This document shows, in pieces, positions 1 through 19,268 of a stretch of DNA of 64,000 nt. The DNA lies in the NCBI RefSeq assembly GCF_000378125.1, contig NZ_KB899245.1, forward strand, positions 1-64,000, given 5' to 3'. The stretch's first letter is position 1; each line of letters begins with the position of its first letter. A program made the position numbers and the translations under genes. A model generated the notes under the pieces. It searched no databases. It worked only from the letters and a program-made list of their open reading frames with translations, and was not told the origin of the DNA. This stretch comes from Rudaea cellulosilytica DSM 22992. Its GTDB lineage: Bacteria > Pseudomonadota > Gammaproteobacteria > Xanthomonadales > Rhodanobacteraceae.

Positions 1-3
1 GTC

Positions 4-1194
<1,191 letters not shown>

Positions 1195-1224
1195 GTACCT
1201 GGAAGAAACGCTGCTCTTGTTGAG

Positions 1225-1272
1225 AAGTCCGGCACGGATGCCGGTTTGATCTTGGCCGTCACGGACGACGGC
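1225..1272 (+). repeat. Two-hairpin GGA-loop element, copy 1
   Basis: This 48-nt element lies between tuf and tRNA-Trp. Positions 1229-1244 form a perfect 6-bp stem with loop CGGA. Positions 1255-1272 form a second perfect 6-bp stem (GCCGTC/GACGGC) around the loop ACGGAC. A second copy starts exactly 150 nt downstream without gaps and matches 38 of 48 bases. GGA in a hairpin loop is the recognition feature of CsrA/RsmA proteins. That function is inference; a terminator is unlikely because no T-run follows. Confidence 0.6.
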
Positions 1273-1287
1273 AGAAGCAACCTACAC

Positions 1288-1363
<76 letters not shown>

Positions 1364-1374
1364 GATACTTTGAA

Positions 1375-1442
1375 TAGTCCAGCAGGGATGCCGGTCTGAT
1401 CTTTGCGCTCACGGAGGAGCGCATAAATGAGCCAGGATGGCT
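1375..1442 (+). repeat. Two-hairpin GGA-loop element, copy 2, plus third GGA hairpin before secE
   Basis: Positions 1375-1422 repeat the 48-nt element found before tRNA-Trp. The first stem (1379-1394, loop GGGA) has one A:C mismatch. The second stem (1405-1422) is GCGCTC/GAGCGC around ACGGAG: two base pairs are swapped relative to copy 1 on both sides, so pairing is preserved. A small further hairpin at 1430-1442 (AGCC/GGCT) carries AGGAT in its loop. This is the only Shine-Dalgarno-like sequence ahead of secE, though it lies 15 nt from the ATG. A translational control role is inference. Confidence 0.55.
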
Positions 1443-1452
1443 GAAAATACCT

Positions 1453-1836
1453 ATGAATACGAAGGTTGAACAGGTGGGCGGAAATTCCGCTGCCGACATC
1501 GCGAAACTCATCGTTGCGCTGCTGATCCTGAGCGCGGCGATTTTTGCGTACTACTGGTACAACGATTTCCAGACGTGGCAGCGCCTGCTGATCCTGCTCG
1601 GCGGCTTCGCTGTTTCGGGTGCGATCGCGTTTTTCACGCGTTCGGGCCGCGCCGCAAAGGATTTCCTCGGCGAGTCCCTGTTCGAGCTGCGCAAGGTCGT
1701 GTGGCCGACGCGGCAGGAGACGATCCAGACCACGCTCGTGATCTTCGTCGTCGTCATCGTGCTGAGCCTGATTCTTGGTCTGATCGACCTGCTGCTCAAG
1801 TGGGCGATTCTCGACGGTCTGCTGAAGGGAGGCTGA
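1453..1836 (+). CDS. secE: Preprotein translocase subunit SecE
   Basis: Essential inner-membrane subunit of the SecYEG channel that clamps SecY. At 127 residues it matches the three-helix enterobacterial form: hydrophobic segments lie at about 20-37, 45-62 and 94-118, with the conserved cytoplasmic amphipathic motif [10 protein letters not shown] just before the last helix. It is followed after 5 nt by nusG, the universal partner gene. Its ATG has no well-placed Shine-Dalgarno; the nearest AGGA sits in a small hairpin loop 15 nt upstream. Confidence 0.97.
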   Translation: MNTKVEQVGGNSAADIAKLIVALLILSAAIFAYYWYNDFQTWQRLLILLGGFAVSGAIAFFTRSGRAAKDFLGESLFELRKVVWPTRQETIQTTLVIFVVVIVLSLILGLIDLLLKWAILDGLLKGG

Positions 1837-1841
1837 GGACC

Positions 1842-2402
1842 ATGGCTAAGAGATGGTATGTGGTTCACGCCTACTCGGGTTTCGAGCATCAGGTTGCGCG
1901 CACGTTGAAAGAGCGCGTCGCGCGCGCCGGCATGCAGGACAAGTTCGGCGACGTGCTCGTGCCGACCGAGGAAGTGGTCGAGATGCGCGCCGGCCAGAAG
2001 CGCCGCAGCGAGCGCAAGTTCTTCCCGGGCTACGTGCTCGTGCAGATCGAGACGAACACGGACAACAAGGCGATCAAGATCGATGACGAGTCCTGGCATC
2101 TGATCAAGGAGACGCCGAAGGTGATGGGCTTTATCGGCGGAACTGCGGACAAGCCGCTGCCGATCAAGGATTCGGAAGCCGACGCGATCCTGCAGCGTGT
2201 GCAGAACGCGGTCGAGAAGCCGCGGCCGAAGGTGCTGTTCGAGCCGGGCGAGATGGTGCGCGTCACCGAAGGCCCGTTCAACGACTTCAACGGCGTGGTC
2301 GAGGAAGTGAATTACGAAAAGAGCCGCCTGCGCGTAGCGGTGCTGATTTTCGGGCGTTCCACGCCGGTCGAACTCGAGTTCGGCCAGGTCGAGAAAGCCT
2401 GA
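1842..2402 (+). CDS. nusG: Transcription termination/antitermination factor NusG
   Basis: NusG binds RNA polymerase, suppresses pausing and links transcription to Rho or to the ribosome. The 186-residue protein begins [15 protein letters not shown], the standard NGN-domain opening; the frame stays open upstream, but a longer start would run into secE. The C-terminal KOW domain contains [18 protein letters not shown] and ends [10 protein letters not shown]. It sits 5 nt after secE and ahead of the L11 operon, as in other Gammaproteobacteria. Confidence 0.98.
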   Translation: MAKRWYVVHAYSGFEHQVARTLKERVARAGMQDKFGDVLVPTEEVVEMRAGQKRRSERKFFPGYVLVQIETNTDNKAIKIDDESWHLIKETPKVMGFIGGTADKPLPIKDSEADAILQRVQNAVEKPRPKVLFEPGEMVRVTEGPFNDFNGVVEEVNYEKSRLRVAVLIFGRSTPVELEFGQVEKA

Positions 2403-2530
2403 GGGATACGTCGCGAAAGCGGCAACGGCGGGGCAGGGAGTCCCGTTGTATCGACCAGGGACGGCTCACCAACGAGGAGCCCCGCAGTTCGTTCCGAACG
2501 TGCAGGCGTTTGAACTCGAGGAGATAAACA
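2403..2530 (+). promoter_or_regulatory. rplK leader (expected L1 autoregulatory region)
   Basis: A 128-nt spacer between nusG and rplK. It contains pairable GC-rich segments around 2424-2447 and 2460-2485 and ends with a good RBS (GAGGAG, 2518-2523) before the rplK ATG. In other proteobacteria ribosomal protein L1 represses this operon by binding the leader mRNA. I could not identify a clear L1 site by eye, so assignment rests on position. Confidence 0.35.
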
Positions 2531-2959
2531 ATGGCAAAGAAAGTAGTTGGCTACATCAAGCTGCAGGTGAAGGCCGGTCAGGCCAACCCCTCGCCGCCGG
2601 TCGGTCCCGCGCTCGGTCAGCGCGGTCTCAACATCATGGAATTCTGCAAGGCGTTCAACGCCGCGACGCAGAAGATGGAACCCGGTCTGCCGATTCCGGT
2701 GATCATCACCGCGTATTCGGACCGCAGCTTCACCTTCATCATGAAGTCGCCGCCGGCGTCGATCCTGTTGAAGAAGGCCGCAGGCATTACTTCGGGCAGC
2801 AAGCGTCCCAACACCGAGAAGGTGGGCAAGGTGACGCGCAAGCAGCTCGAGGAAATCGTGAAGGTCAAGCAGGCGGATCTCACCGCCGCTGATCTGGATG
2901 CCGCCGTGCGCACCATTGCGGGTAGCGCGCGCAGCATGGGCCTCAACACGGAGATCTGA
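2531..2959 (+). CDS. rplK: 50S ribosomal protein L11
   Basis: L11 binds the GTPase-associated centre of 23S rRNA and is needed for (p)ppGpp synthesis by RelA. The 142-residue length equals that of E. coli L11. The N-terminal proline-rich stretch [15 protein letters not shown] (about residues 18-32) and the RNA-binding C-terminal domain, including IAGSARSMG, are both visible. It is followed after 2 nt by rplA, giving the classical L11-L1 operon. Confidence 0.99.
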   Translation: MAKKVVGYIKLQVKAGQANPSPPVGPALGQRGLNIMEFCKAFNAATQKMEPGLPIPVIITAYSDRSFTFIMKSPPASILLKKAAGITSGSKRPNTEKVGKVTRKQLEEIVKVKQADLTAADLDAAVRTIAGSARSMGLNTEI

Positions 2960-2961
2960 CC

Positions 2962-3660
2962 ATGGCAAAGATTACGAAACGCATCAAGGCGATGGCCGGC
3001 AAGGTTGCCGAAGGCAAGCTCTATCCGGTCGATGAGGCCCTGAAAATCCTCAAGGACAACGCGAAGACCAAGTTCGTCGAGTCGGTTGACGTGGCGATCC
3101 GCCTCGGCATCGACGCGAAGAAGTCGGACCAGGGCGTGCGCGGCTCGACGCTGCTCCCGCACGGCACTGGCAAGACCGTGCGCGTCGCGGTGTTCTGCCC
3201 GGCGGGCGAGAAGGCGGAGGCGGCCAAGGCCGCCGGTGCCGACGCCGTGGGCATGGACGATCTGGCCGAGAAAATGCAGGCCGGGGACTTGAATTTCGGC
3301 CGCATCATCGCCACTCCGGATGCCATGCGCGTCGTCGGTAAGTTGGGCCAGCTGCTCGGTCCGCGCGGCTTGATGCCGAACCCGAAGGACGGCTCGGTCA
3401 CCGCCGACGTCGTCACCGCGGTGAAGAACGCGAAGGCCGGTCAGGTCAAATACCGCAACGACAAGGCGGGCATCGTGCACGCCTCGATCGGCAAGGTGAA
3501 TTTCGAAGTCGGCGCACTGAAAGACAATCTCAACGCGCTGATCGCCGACCTGAACAAGTCCAAGCCGTCGACCGCCAAGGGCGTGTACCTGCAGAAGGTC
3601 TACCTGTCGAGCACGATGGGTCTGGGCATTCCGGTCGATCAGGCGACGCTGTCGGCTTAA
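2962..3660 (+). CDS. rplA: 50S ribosomal protein L1
   Basis: L1 forms the mobile L1 stalk at the ribosomal E site and, in related bacteria, represses translation of its own operon. The 232-residue protein has the family signature [15 protein letters not shown] near residues 132-146 and the usual TVRVAVFCP segment. It is separated from rplK by 2 nt. The following 430-bp spacer carries a repeat element and the rplJ leader, so the L11 and L10 operons can be controlled separately. Confidence 0.99.
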   Translation: MAKITKRIKAMAGKVAEGKLYPVDEALKILKDNAKTKFVESVDVAIRLGIDAKKSDQGVRGSTLLPHGTGKTVRVAVFCPAGEKAEAAKAAGADAVGMDDLAEKMQAGDLNFGRIIATPDAMRVVGKLGQLLGPRGLMPNPKDGSVTADVVTAVKNAKAGQVKYRNDKAGIVHASIGKVNFEVGALKDNLNALIADLNKSKPSTAKGVYLQKVYLSSTMGLGIPVDQATLSA

Positions 3661-3664
3661 TGTT

Positions 3665-3780
3665 TTTCCTTCTCCCGTTGGGGGAAGGTGGCGCGAAGCG
3701 CAGGACGAGGGTCCGGTGTCGGAAAATCCTTCCGCTGGCCAAACCCTCATCCCAGCCTCTCTCCCGGTGGGAAAGAGGCT
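3665..3780. repeat. Paired-hairpin intergenic repeat between rplA and rplJ
   Basis: Two GC-rich hairpins lie at 3668-3688 (CCTTCTCCC/GGGGGAAGG) and 3754-3780 (AGCCTCT/AGAGGCT with an inner TCCC/GGGA). The inner flanks carry facing copies of an ACCCTCRTCC motif, so the whole unit is an imperfect inverted repeat of about 115 bp. Its CCCTCATCCCAGCC...CTCTCCC text resembles dispersed intergenic repeats common in proteobacterial genomes. It may terminate or attenuate rplKA transcription; only the inverted structure is directly visible. Confidence 0.6.
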
Positions 3781-4092
3781 TTGAAACAAAATTTTGAGGG
3801 CGCCGGCTCACGCAAGTGGGCTGGAGCCGTCAAAGACCGCAGGTGGTTGCGATATCGCCGCAAGGAAGTACTCGCCAAGTGCAGGAAGCGCGATTCACGG
3901 CGAGCGATATTGAACCTTAATCGAAAAGGAAGACAACCTGCGTAGATGGTGTTGCCCGTGAGATATCTCGAACGGCCACCAGTTCGGCATCGCGAGATGC
4001 CAGCGGGCCCACACGGAGGCGGGCTCGAGTGAATGGCGGAACGGCACCCGCAGGCAAGCGCGGGAATCGTTCCACTGAAGAAAGGTAAAGCA
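3781..4092 (+). promoter_or_regulatory. rplJ leader region (L10-type autoregulatory leader)
   Basis: About 310 nt without a gene. It holds several pairable segments, including a perfect GGCATC/GATGCC hairpin closed by a GCGA (GNRA) tetraloop at 3986-4001, and ends in the rplJ RBS (GAAGAAAGG, 4078-4086). In E. coli the corresponding leader binds the L10-(L7/L12) complex and carries the rplJ promoter. The leader role here is inferred from position and structure; no clear -35/-10 pair was identified. Confidence 0.5.
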
Positions 4093-4620
4093 ATGGCGCT
4101 CAATCTTGAGCAAAAGAAAGTCGTCGTTGCCGAACTGGCGAATGTGGCCGCCAAGGCTCACTCGTTGGTCGCCGCCGAGTACGCAGGTCTTACCGTGGAG
4201 CAGCTCACCGAGCTGCGCAAGAAGGCTCGCCAATCCAAGGTCTTCGTGAAAGTCGCGAAGAACACCCTGGTGCGGCGTGCAGTGGAAGGCACCGACTACG
4301 CCGTCGTCAAGGACGCGCTGGTCGGCCCGATGCTGTATGCCTTTTCCGAGGAAGACCCGGGTGCTGCCGGCCGGTTGGTCAAGGAGTTTTCCAAGGCAAA
4401 CGAAAAGCTGGTCCCCAAGGTCGTCGCGATCGGTGGGCAGATGTTCCCGGGCTCTCACGTCGAGAAGCTCGCGTCGCTGCCGACTCGTGAGCAGGCTTTG
4501 TCGATGTTGCTCGGCGTCATCCAGGCACCGATCACCAAGCTGGTCCGCACGCTGGCCGAGCCCGCCGCGCAAGTCGCGCGCGTGGTTGCGGCGGTACGCG
4601 ATCAGAAGGCCGCAGGCTAA
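4093..4620 (+). CDS. rplJ: 50S ribosomal protein L10
   Basis: L10 anchors the L7/L12 stalk to 23S rRNA and represses its own operon in relatives. The ATG at 4093 ([12 protein letters not shown]) is preceded by GAAGAAAGG at 7 nt, whereas an in-frame upstream ATG at 4033 lies in the leader and lacks an RBS. The product is 175 residues, with the RKKARQ...[12 protein letters not shown] segment of the rRNA-binding domain and a C-terminal helix for L7/L12 dimers. Confidence 0.98.
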   Translation: MALNLEQKKVVVAELANVAAKAHSLVAAEYAGLTVEQLTELRKKARQSKVFVKVAKNTLVRRAVEGTDYAVVKDALVGPMLYAFSEEDPGAAGRLVKEFSKANEKLVPKVVAIGGQMFPGSHVEKLASLPTREQALSMLLGVIQAPITKLVRTLAEPAAQVARVVAAVRDQKAAG

Positions 4621-4727
4621 TCGCACATTTTTGCCACTAGGCATACGGAATGGTCCCGGCTCGATGCACGTCCGCGTGCTGCCCGGGACATCAACATCCC
4701 TGTTTCACTTTATCGAGGTAAATCACA

Positions 4728-5108
4728 ATGGCCGTTACGAAAGAAGAAATCGTTGATGCAATCGCCAACCTGAGCCTGATCGACGTTACCGATCTGGTCA
4801 AGTTGATGGAAGACAAGTTCGGCGTCTCCGCCGCTGCGCCGGTCGCCGTCGCCGCCGTTGGTGGCGCCGCTGCCGCCGCCGCTCCGGTGGAAGAGAAGAC
4901 CGAGTTCACCGTCGTGCTGAAGGCCGCCGGCGAGAAGAAGGTCGAAGTGATCAAGGCTGTGCGCACGATCACCGGTCTGGGCCTGAAGGAAGCCAAGGAC
5001 CTCGTCGAGTCCGCCCCCGCCACCGTCAAGGACGGCGTGAACAAGGACGACTCCGCAAAGTTCAAGAAGGAACTCGAAGCCGCTGGTGCGACCGTCGAGA
5101 TCAAGTAA
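4728..5108 (+). CDS. rplL: 50S ribosomal protein L7/L12
   Basis: Multicopy stalk protein that recruits translation factors to the ribosome. The 126-residue protein has an N-terminal dimerisation helix pair, an alanine-rich hinge at about residues 36-52, and the C-terminal factor-binding domain containing [20 protein letters not shown] and KDLVESAP. It begins 107 nt after rplJ with RBS GAGGT at 4712-4716. An attenuator-like hairpin and a long stem separate it from rpoB. Confidence 0.99.
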   Translation: MAVTKEEIVDAIANLSLIDVTDLVKLMEDKFGVSAAAPVAVAAVGGAAAAAAPVEEKTEFTVVLKAAGEKKVEVIKAVRTITGLGLKEAKDLVESAPATVKDGVNKDDSAKFKKELEAAGATVEIK

Positions 5109-5144
5109 GGCGATTGAGACGCTTGGTTCGCCAAGTGTCGTCGA

Positions 5145-5176
5145 GCCTGGGGGCGTTTTCGCCCCCGGGCTTTGTT
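5145..5176 (+). terminator. rplL-rpoB attenuator hairpin
   Basis: A GC-rich stem pairs GCCTGGGGGCG (5145-5155) with CGCCCCCGGGC (5160-5170), with one T:G wobble, around a TTTT loop and followed by TTTGTT. In E. coli a partial terminator in the same spacer reduces rpoBC relative to rplJL. The short interrupted T-run fits incomplete termination. Confidence 0.7.
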
Positions 5177-5191
5177 CGTTGATGCACACAC

Positions 5192-5288
5192 AAGACGGCA
5201 GACAGAAGATGTGAAGTTTCGAGGCTCGAAACGATTCATTGAAAGACCTGTGTTTCGGCCTCGTTTCACGTCTTCTGTCTGACGCCTT
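5192..5288 (+). promoter_or_regulatory. Long imperfect stem upstream of rpoB (RNase III-type site)
   Basis: The arms 5192-5215 and 5265-5288 pair over about 22 of 24 positions, including one G:U. The stem continues inward through CGAGGC (5220-5225) with GCCTCG (5258-5263), leaving a short apical region. Such a helix of more than 20 bp in the rplL-rpoB spacer matches the place where E. coli transcripts are cut by RNase III. Processing is inferred; the pairing is visible. Confidence 0.55.
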
Positions 5289-5349
5289 CTTCTCCTCCCC
5301 AGCCGGTCAGCCTGTGCAGACCGGCGCATAACTCAAGGTGGTGCCCGCC

Positions 5350-9513
<4,164 letters not shown>

Positions 9514-9603
9514 TCTCATCCGGCGCGGGAGGTTGACCCTTCCGCGCCGCGATCCGCGCTCCCGACTCCAGCCCCAGAATTTCCTCCTCCCCGGAGATAG
9601 ACA

Positions 9604-13800
<4,197 letters not shown>

Positions 13801-13828
13801 GCGGCGGAGTCTGCGCCTCGCAACAACG

Positions 13829-13856
13829 AAAAAGGCCGCGCAAGCGGCCTTTTTCT
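13829..13856 (+). terminator. rpoC intrinsic terminator
   Basis: An A-run, then a stem GGCCGC/GCGGCC around a short GCAA loop, then TTTTTCTTT. It ends the rpl-rpoBC transcript. The A-tract on the other side would let it also work for the convergent minus-strand gene. A nearly identical stem recurs at 14543-14570. Confidence 0.9.
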
Positions 13857-13873
13857 TTGCTAAAAACGCGGCG

Positions 13874-14440
13874 TCAGCGCGCGATGGCCTGTGCCGATAC
13901 CACGCGTCCCTCGGCAAGCTGCAGTTGCCGCAGGAAACGGCTTTCTCCGAAATCGTAGGTCCACAATTCCCGCCGTTGTTCGCGGACATGGCGGTATTCG
14001 GGGGAAAGACGGTTGACGACAGTGTCGCTATTCTGACGGCGCGAGATCGGCTCGCCGCAGAAGGCAACCAGCTCACCTACGCTCAGGTCGACAAATCGCA
14101 TCAGCGGATCGCACTTGGTGCCGATCTCGCGGACGCCGTAGCCCAGGGTGTCGTCGTCTTTGAGGATGCCGTCGCGGAAGACGAGACGGTGCATCAGGTT
14201 GTTCGGCCCAAAGTTGTAGTACCAGATGTCGAACTGCACTTCGCGCGCGATCTGGCCGGTGTCGCGCGAACCGAGCAGGTCGTAGGCCGCATAGCTTTCG
14301 GTCCAGAACGGGGCGCCGCAGCGGTCGCGGACCTGGAAATCCTGCATTTCTCGATTGACCAGGAGATTGCCACAGCGCAGGGCGAAGGCGTGTGGACTTG
14401 CGAACAGCAGTGCGAAGGCGAGCAGCAAATAGCGGCGCAT
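13874..14440 (-). CDS. DUF2845 family secreted protein
   Basis: A 188-residue exported protein of unknown function. The start MRRYLLLAFALLFASPHAFA gives a clean signal peptide with cleavage near residue 20; the open frame upstream adds only non-signal sequence. The mature part begins LRCGNLLVNREMQ and contains a CGAPFWTE motif and a second CGEP motif, matching my recollection of DUF2845 proteins, which carry two CG-[AE]P repeats. Cysteines are spaced as if for disulphides. It lies alone between two similar terminators, convergent with rpoC and downstream of metK. Confidence 0.75.
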   Translation of the reverse strand: MRRYLLLAFALLFASPHAFALRCGNLLVNREMQDFQVRDRCGAPFWTESYAAYDLLGSRDTGQIAREVQFDIWYYNFGPNNLMHRLVFRDGILKDDDTLGYGVREIGTKCDPLMRFVDLSVGELVAFCGEPISRRQNSDTVVNRLSPEYRHVREQRRELWTYDFGESRFLRQLQLAEGRVVSAQAIAR

Positions 14441-14542
14441 GGTGCAACGGCTCCGAAAAGCGTTGAGGCATTGATAGGACGGCAAGTGCAAAAGTTCCGT
14501 CGCAAAAGATTGCCGATAACTCCGGGCCCGGCCATGGGCAAC

Positions 14543-14570
14543 AAAAAAGGCCGCGTGAGCGGCCTTTTTC
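14543..14570 (-). terminator. metK intrinsic terminator (bidirectional)
   Basis: An A-run, stem GGCCGC/GCGGCC with a GTGA loop, and a T-run, lying 20 nt past the metK stop on the minus strand. The stem is the same as the rpoC terminator stem. A-tracts on both sides allow function in either direction. Confidence 0.8.
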
Positions 14571-14590
14571 GTGAACTGGAGAAATGAGGC

Positions 14591-15784
14591 TTACTTCAGC
14601 TTCGCATCCGCGCGCAGCTGTTCGGCCTTGTCGGTCTTCTCCCACGAGAACGTGGTGTACTTTTCGCCGTTCGGCAGCTTGATCTCCTGCGGCGTGCGGC
14701 CGAAGTGACCATAAGCGGCGGTCTGCTGGTACATCGGGTGGATCAGATCCAGCATCTTGATGATGCCGTAAGGGCGCAGGTCGAAGTGCTTGCGCACGAG
14801 CTTCTCGATCTTCTCGTCGCTGATCTTGCCGGTGCCGAACGTGGTCACCGAGATCGAGGTCGGCTCAGCCACGCCGATCGCGTAACTGACCTGGATTTCG
14901 CAACGGTCGGCGAGGCCGGCCGCGACGATGTTCTTGGCCACGTAGCGTGCCGCGTACGCAGCCGAGCGGTCGACCTTGGACGGATCCTTGCCCGAGAACG
15001 CGCCGCCGCCGTGGCGGGCCCAGCCGCCGTAGGTGTCGACGATGATCTTGCGGCCGGTCAGGCCGCAGTCGCCGACCGGGCCGCCGATGACGAACTTCCC
15101 GGTCGGGTTGATGTGGAACTTGGTGCCCTTGTGCAGCCACTTGGCCGGCAGGACCGGGTTGAGGATTTCCTCGCGCACGCCGGCGATCAGGTCTTTCTGC
15201 TTGACCGACGGATCGTGCTGGGTCGACAGCACGACGGCGTCGATCGCGACGGCCTTGCCGTCTTCGTAGCGCAGCGTGACCTGCGACTTCGCATCGGGGC
15301 GCAGCCACTTGAGCTTGCCCTTCTTGCGCACCTTGGTCTGTTGTTCGACGAGGCGGTGCGAGTAGTAGATCGCGGCCGGCATGTAGTCACGCGTTTCGTT
15401 GGTCGCGTAGCCGAACATCAGGCCCTGGTCGCCCGCGCCCTGTTCTTCCGGCGACTTGCGGTCGACGCCCTGATTGATGTCGGGCGACTGCTTGCCGATG
15501 AGGTTGAGCACGCCGCAGGTGGCGCCGTCGAAGCCGACGTCGGAGCTGTTGTAGCCGATGTCGAGGATGACCTTGCGCGTGATGCCTTCGAGGTCGATCC
15601 ACGCGCTCGTCGTCACTTCGCCCGCAACAATGGCCACGCCCGTTTTCACCAGCGTTTCGCAGGCAACGCGTGCCTTCTTGTCCTGCGCCAGGATGGCGTC
15701 GAGGACGGCGTCGGAGATCTGGTCGGCAACTTTGTCCGGATGACCTTCGGACACCGATTCGGAGGTGAACAGGGTGGTGCTCAT
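14591..15784 (-). CDS. metK: S-adenosylmethionine synthase
   Basis: Makes S-adenosylmethionine from methionine and ATP. The start at 15784 ([18 protein letters not shown]) gives 397 residues, typical of the enzyme; the frame extends upstream but only through promoter DNA. Visible motifs are EGHPDK near residue 13 (ATP binding), [12 protein letters not shown] near 118-129, and the glycine-rich loop [16 protein letters not shown] that binds phosphates. An AAAGGA RBS precedes the start. A sigma70-like promoter lies 45-75 nt upstream; no recognisable SAM riboswitch is present. Confidence 0.98.
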   Translation of the reverse strand: MSTTLFTSESVSEGHPDKVADQISDAVLDAILAQDKKARVACETLVKTGVAIVAGEVTTSAWIDLEGITRKVILDIGYNSSDVGFDGATCGVLNLIGKQSPDINQGVDRKSPEEQGAGDQGLMFGYATNETRDYMPAAIYYSHRLVEQQTKVRKKGKLKWLRPDAKSQVTLRYEDGKAVAIDAVVLSTQHDPSVKQKDLIAGVREEILNPVLPAKWLHKGTKFHINPTGKFVIGGPVGDCGLTGRKIIVDTYGGWARHGGGAFSGKDPSKVDRSAAYAARYVAKNIVAAGLADRCEIQVSYAIGVAEPTSISVTTFGTGKISDEKIEKLVRKHFDLRPYGIIKMLDLIHPMYQQTAAYGHFGRTPQEIKLPNGEKYTTFSWEKTDKAEQLRADAKLK

Positions 15785-15829
15785 GTCGGCATATATCCTT
15801 TGATTCGGATGGAAAGATGTAAACCGCGC

Positions 15830-15858
15830 ATCATACACGTATGGGCGCCGATTTGCAG
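15830..15858 (-). promoter_or_regulatory. Predicted metK promoter
   Basis: On the minus strand, CTGCAA (15853-15858) is followed by a 17-nt spacer and TATGAT (15830-15835). This is a reasonable sigma70 promoter about 45 nt upstream of the metK start. Confidence 0.5.
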
Positions 15859-15960
15859 CCGCGAAGACTGCGTGGGGCCCGCGTGTTCAGCGTCCGCTTA
15901 TTTGGACGTTTAGACGGCTATTTGGATGTAGAAATCATGCGCCTGCACATTTTCCTGGTT

Positions 15961-15988
15961 CGTCATTCCCGCCTTCGCGGGAATGACG
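15961..15988. repeat. REP-like palindrome
   Basis: A perfect inverted repeat CGTCATTCCCGC/GCGGGAATGACG with a four-base CTTC loop. It lies in the divergent spacer between metK and the uracil catabolism operon. This palindrome family is common as an intergenic repeat in Xanthomonadales and Neisseriales genomes. Confidence 0.8.
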
Positions 15989-16010
15989 GCGGAGAGGGGT
16001 TTTCGCCCAC

Positions 16011-16038
16011 TTTACACGGCCACAAAACTCTGTATGCT
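16011..16038 (+). promoter_or_regulatory. Predicted promoter of the uracil catabolism operon
   Basis: TTTACA (16011-16016), a 16-nt spacer and TATGCT (16033-16038), 25 nt ahead of the first ATG of the operon. A T6 tract follows directly. No convincing operator was recognised and the RBS of the first gene is weak. Confidence 0.45.
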
Positions 16039-16062
16039 GCTTTTTTGTGACTACATAAAGAC

Positions 16063-17311
<1,249 letters not shown>

Positions 17312-17319
<8 letters not shown>

Positions 17320-18580
17320 CGGCGAGCAGGGAGCGGAGAGCAGGGAAAAGCAGGCTGCGCTCAAATTGCTGAGCGCCGCCGCCGTGCGCGAACGTTGCGC
17401 TCGCATCATGGCCGCGGCCGAGGCGGGCAAGACACCGCATTTCACCTGGCACGAAGACAAGCTCGACGCCTGCGCCGACTACGTGCTCGGCGTGATGCGC
17501 AAGCGCTTCCCCGACCTCAACGTGCCGATCCACAGCCGTCGCCGTCATTTCGAGGCGGGCGGCATCGACCGCTGGAGCGAGTTGGTCGCGCAGCGTGGAT
17601 TGTCCGGCCCGGGACATGCGGCGGAGCGCGCGCGCATCGGCATCGATCTCACCATTCCGAGCGTGTTGCTCGATGCCGGCGCCGGCGCCTCGTGGGAGTA
17701 CTACGACGAGGCGCATCACAAAGGCTTTTCGCGCTCGGAAGGCCTTGGCGTGGCGAGCTTCGACATGTTCGTCAACGGCGCGTTCGCCGCCGACAAGAGC
17801 GATCCGCTGCGCAGCGACGCGTCGGCGCTGATGCAGATCGCCAGCGGCGATGTCGAGCACGGGTTCCAGGTCGATGCGATGAATCCGCTGGTCGGCGTCG
17901 AAGGTCGCGTGAATTTGTTACGCAGGCTCGGCGCGGCAGCGCGCGTGAACGCCAACGTGTTCGGCACGCCAGCGCGCCTGGGCAATCTCTACGACCATCT
18001 CAAATCGCGTGCGGTCGATGGGAAAATTCCGGCGACGCTGCTGCTCGAAACCCTGCTGCACGCGCTCGGCCCCGTGTGGCCGGGGCGGCTCGAAATCGGC
18101 GGCGTCGATCTCGGCGATTGCTGGAAGCACCCGTGCGCCGCGAACGATGCGAGCGACCCGACCGACGGTCTCGTGCCATTCCACAAGCTCACCCAGTGGC
18201 TGGCCTATTCGCTGCTCGAACCGCTGGCCGACGGCGGCCTCGAAGTCACCGATCTCGATGAGCTCACCGGCTTGCCCGAATACCGCAACGGTGGCCTGCT
18301 GATCGACTTCGGCGTGATCGCCGCACGCGATGCGAATTTGTATACCCAGGCGCTGACGGTCGACCATGCGGCGATTGTCGAATGGCGCGCGCTGACCGTG
18401 ATCGGCCTCGATCGCCTGGCCGCACGCATCCGCGCCAAGCTCGGCCTCGACGCGGCGAGCCTGCCGCTTGCGCGCGTGCTCGAAGGCGGCACGTGGACGG
18501 CCGGGCGCAAGATCGCCGCCGAGAAGCGTCCCGGTGGCGCGCCGCCGCTGAACATCGTCAGCGACGGAACGGTATTTTGA
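17312..18580 (+). CDS. DUF1688 family protein, Urc4-type uracil catabolism
   Basis: A 422-residue soluble protein with no signal peptide. Its first codons overlap the preceding gene by 8 nt, indicating translational coupling. It matches DUF1688 (Urc4), which is genetically required for uracil use as a nitrogen source in the URC pathway but whose chemistry is not settled. Visible conserved-looking blocks include HSRRRHFEAGGIDRW, LDAGAGASWEYYDE, SEGLGVASFDMFV and GGLLIDFGVI. Its identification rests partly on its position between an Urc1-like gene and upp. Confidence 0.85.
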
Positions 18581-18590
18581 ATGCTTTCGC

Positions 18591-18620
18591 TCGTCGTTCC
18601 CGCTCGCACAGGAATGACGA
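18591..18620. repeat. Degenerate REP-like palindrome
   Basis: TCGTCGTTCC pairs with GGAATGACGA (one G:T) around a 10-nt loop. It is a decayed relative of the palindrome at 15961-15988 and lies between the DUF1688 gene and upp, where it could stabilise or split the operon mRNA. Confidence 0.6.
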
Positions 18621-18638
18621 AAACAGAGGAACGAACCC

Positions 18639-19268
18639 ATGTCCAACGTCGTCGTAATCGATCACCCGCTGGTACAGCACAAGCTCACGCTCATGCGGCG
18701 CAAGGAGGCCTCGACCGCCGAGTTCCGCCAACTGCTGCGCGAGATCGCGACCTTGCTCGCCTACGAGGTCACGCGCGATCTGCCGCTGGAAACGACGCAG
18801 ATCGAAACGCCGCTCGCGACGATCAATGCGCCAATGCTCTCGTCGAAGAAACTCTGCCTGATCTCGATCCTGCGCGCCGGCAACGGCCTGCTCGACGGCA
18901 TGCTCGATCTGATCCCTTCCGCGCGCGTCGGCCATGTCGGCTTGTACCGCGATCCGCATACGCTCGAAGCAATTGAGTACTACTGCAAGCTGCCGTTGGA
19001 CATCGGCGAGCGCCTCGCCGTCGTGCTCGATCCAATGCTCGCGACCGGACATTCGGCTGTTGCCGCGCTCGATCGGATCAAGGACCGCGGCGCGCGTGCG
19101 ATCAAGTTCGTCTGTCTCGTCGCCGCGCCCGAGGGCATCAAAACGCTGCAGGAAGGGCATCCCGACGTGCCGATCTACGCCGCGGCGATCGACAGCCATC
19201 TCAACGATCACGGCTACATCGTGCCGGGCTTGGGCGATGCGGGCGATCGCCTGTTCGGCACCAAGTAG
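18639..19268 (+). CDS. upp: Uracil phosphoribosyltransferase
   Basis: Converts uracil and PRPP to UMP. The 209-residue length is normal. The PRPP-binding loop reads DPMLATGHS (E. coli DPMLATGGS, a G-to-H change), and the uracil-binding C-terminus ends [13 protein letters not shown] as in E. coli. It is preceded by a GAGGAA RBS. In the URC pathway the same reaction is thought to activate uracil before ring opening (the URC6 role), so this copy may serve catabolism, salvage or both. Its TAG stop overlaps the boundary of a MITE-like element. Confidence 0.96.
   Translation: MSNVVVIDHPLVQHKLTLMRRKEASTAEFRQLLREIATLLAYEVTRDLPLETTQIETPLATINAPMLSSKKLCLISILRAGNGLLDGMLDLIPSARVGHVGLYRDPHTLEAIEYYCKLPLDIGERLAVVLDPMLATGHSAVAALDRIKDRGARAIKFVCLVAAPEGIKTLQEGHPDVPIYAAAIDSHLNDHGYIVPGLGDAGDRLFGTK

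Noticed and set aside
15785-15960. Possible SAM or SAH riboswitch upstream of metK
   Set aside because: No conserved riboswitch core or terminator switch could be traced; an ordinary promoter and a REP-like palindrome account for the visible signals.
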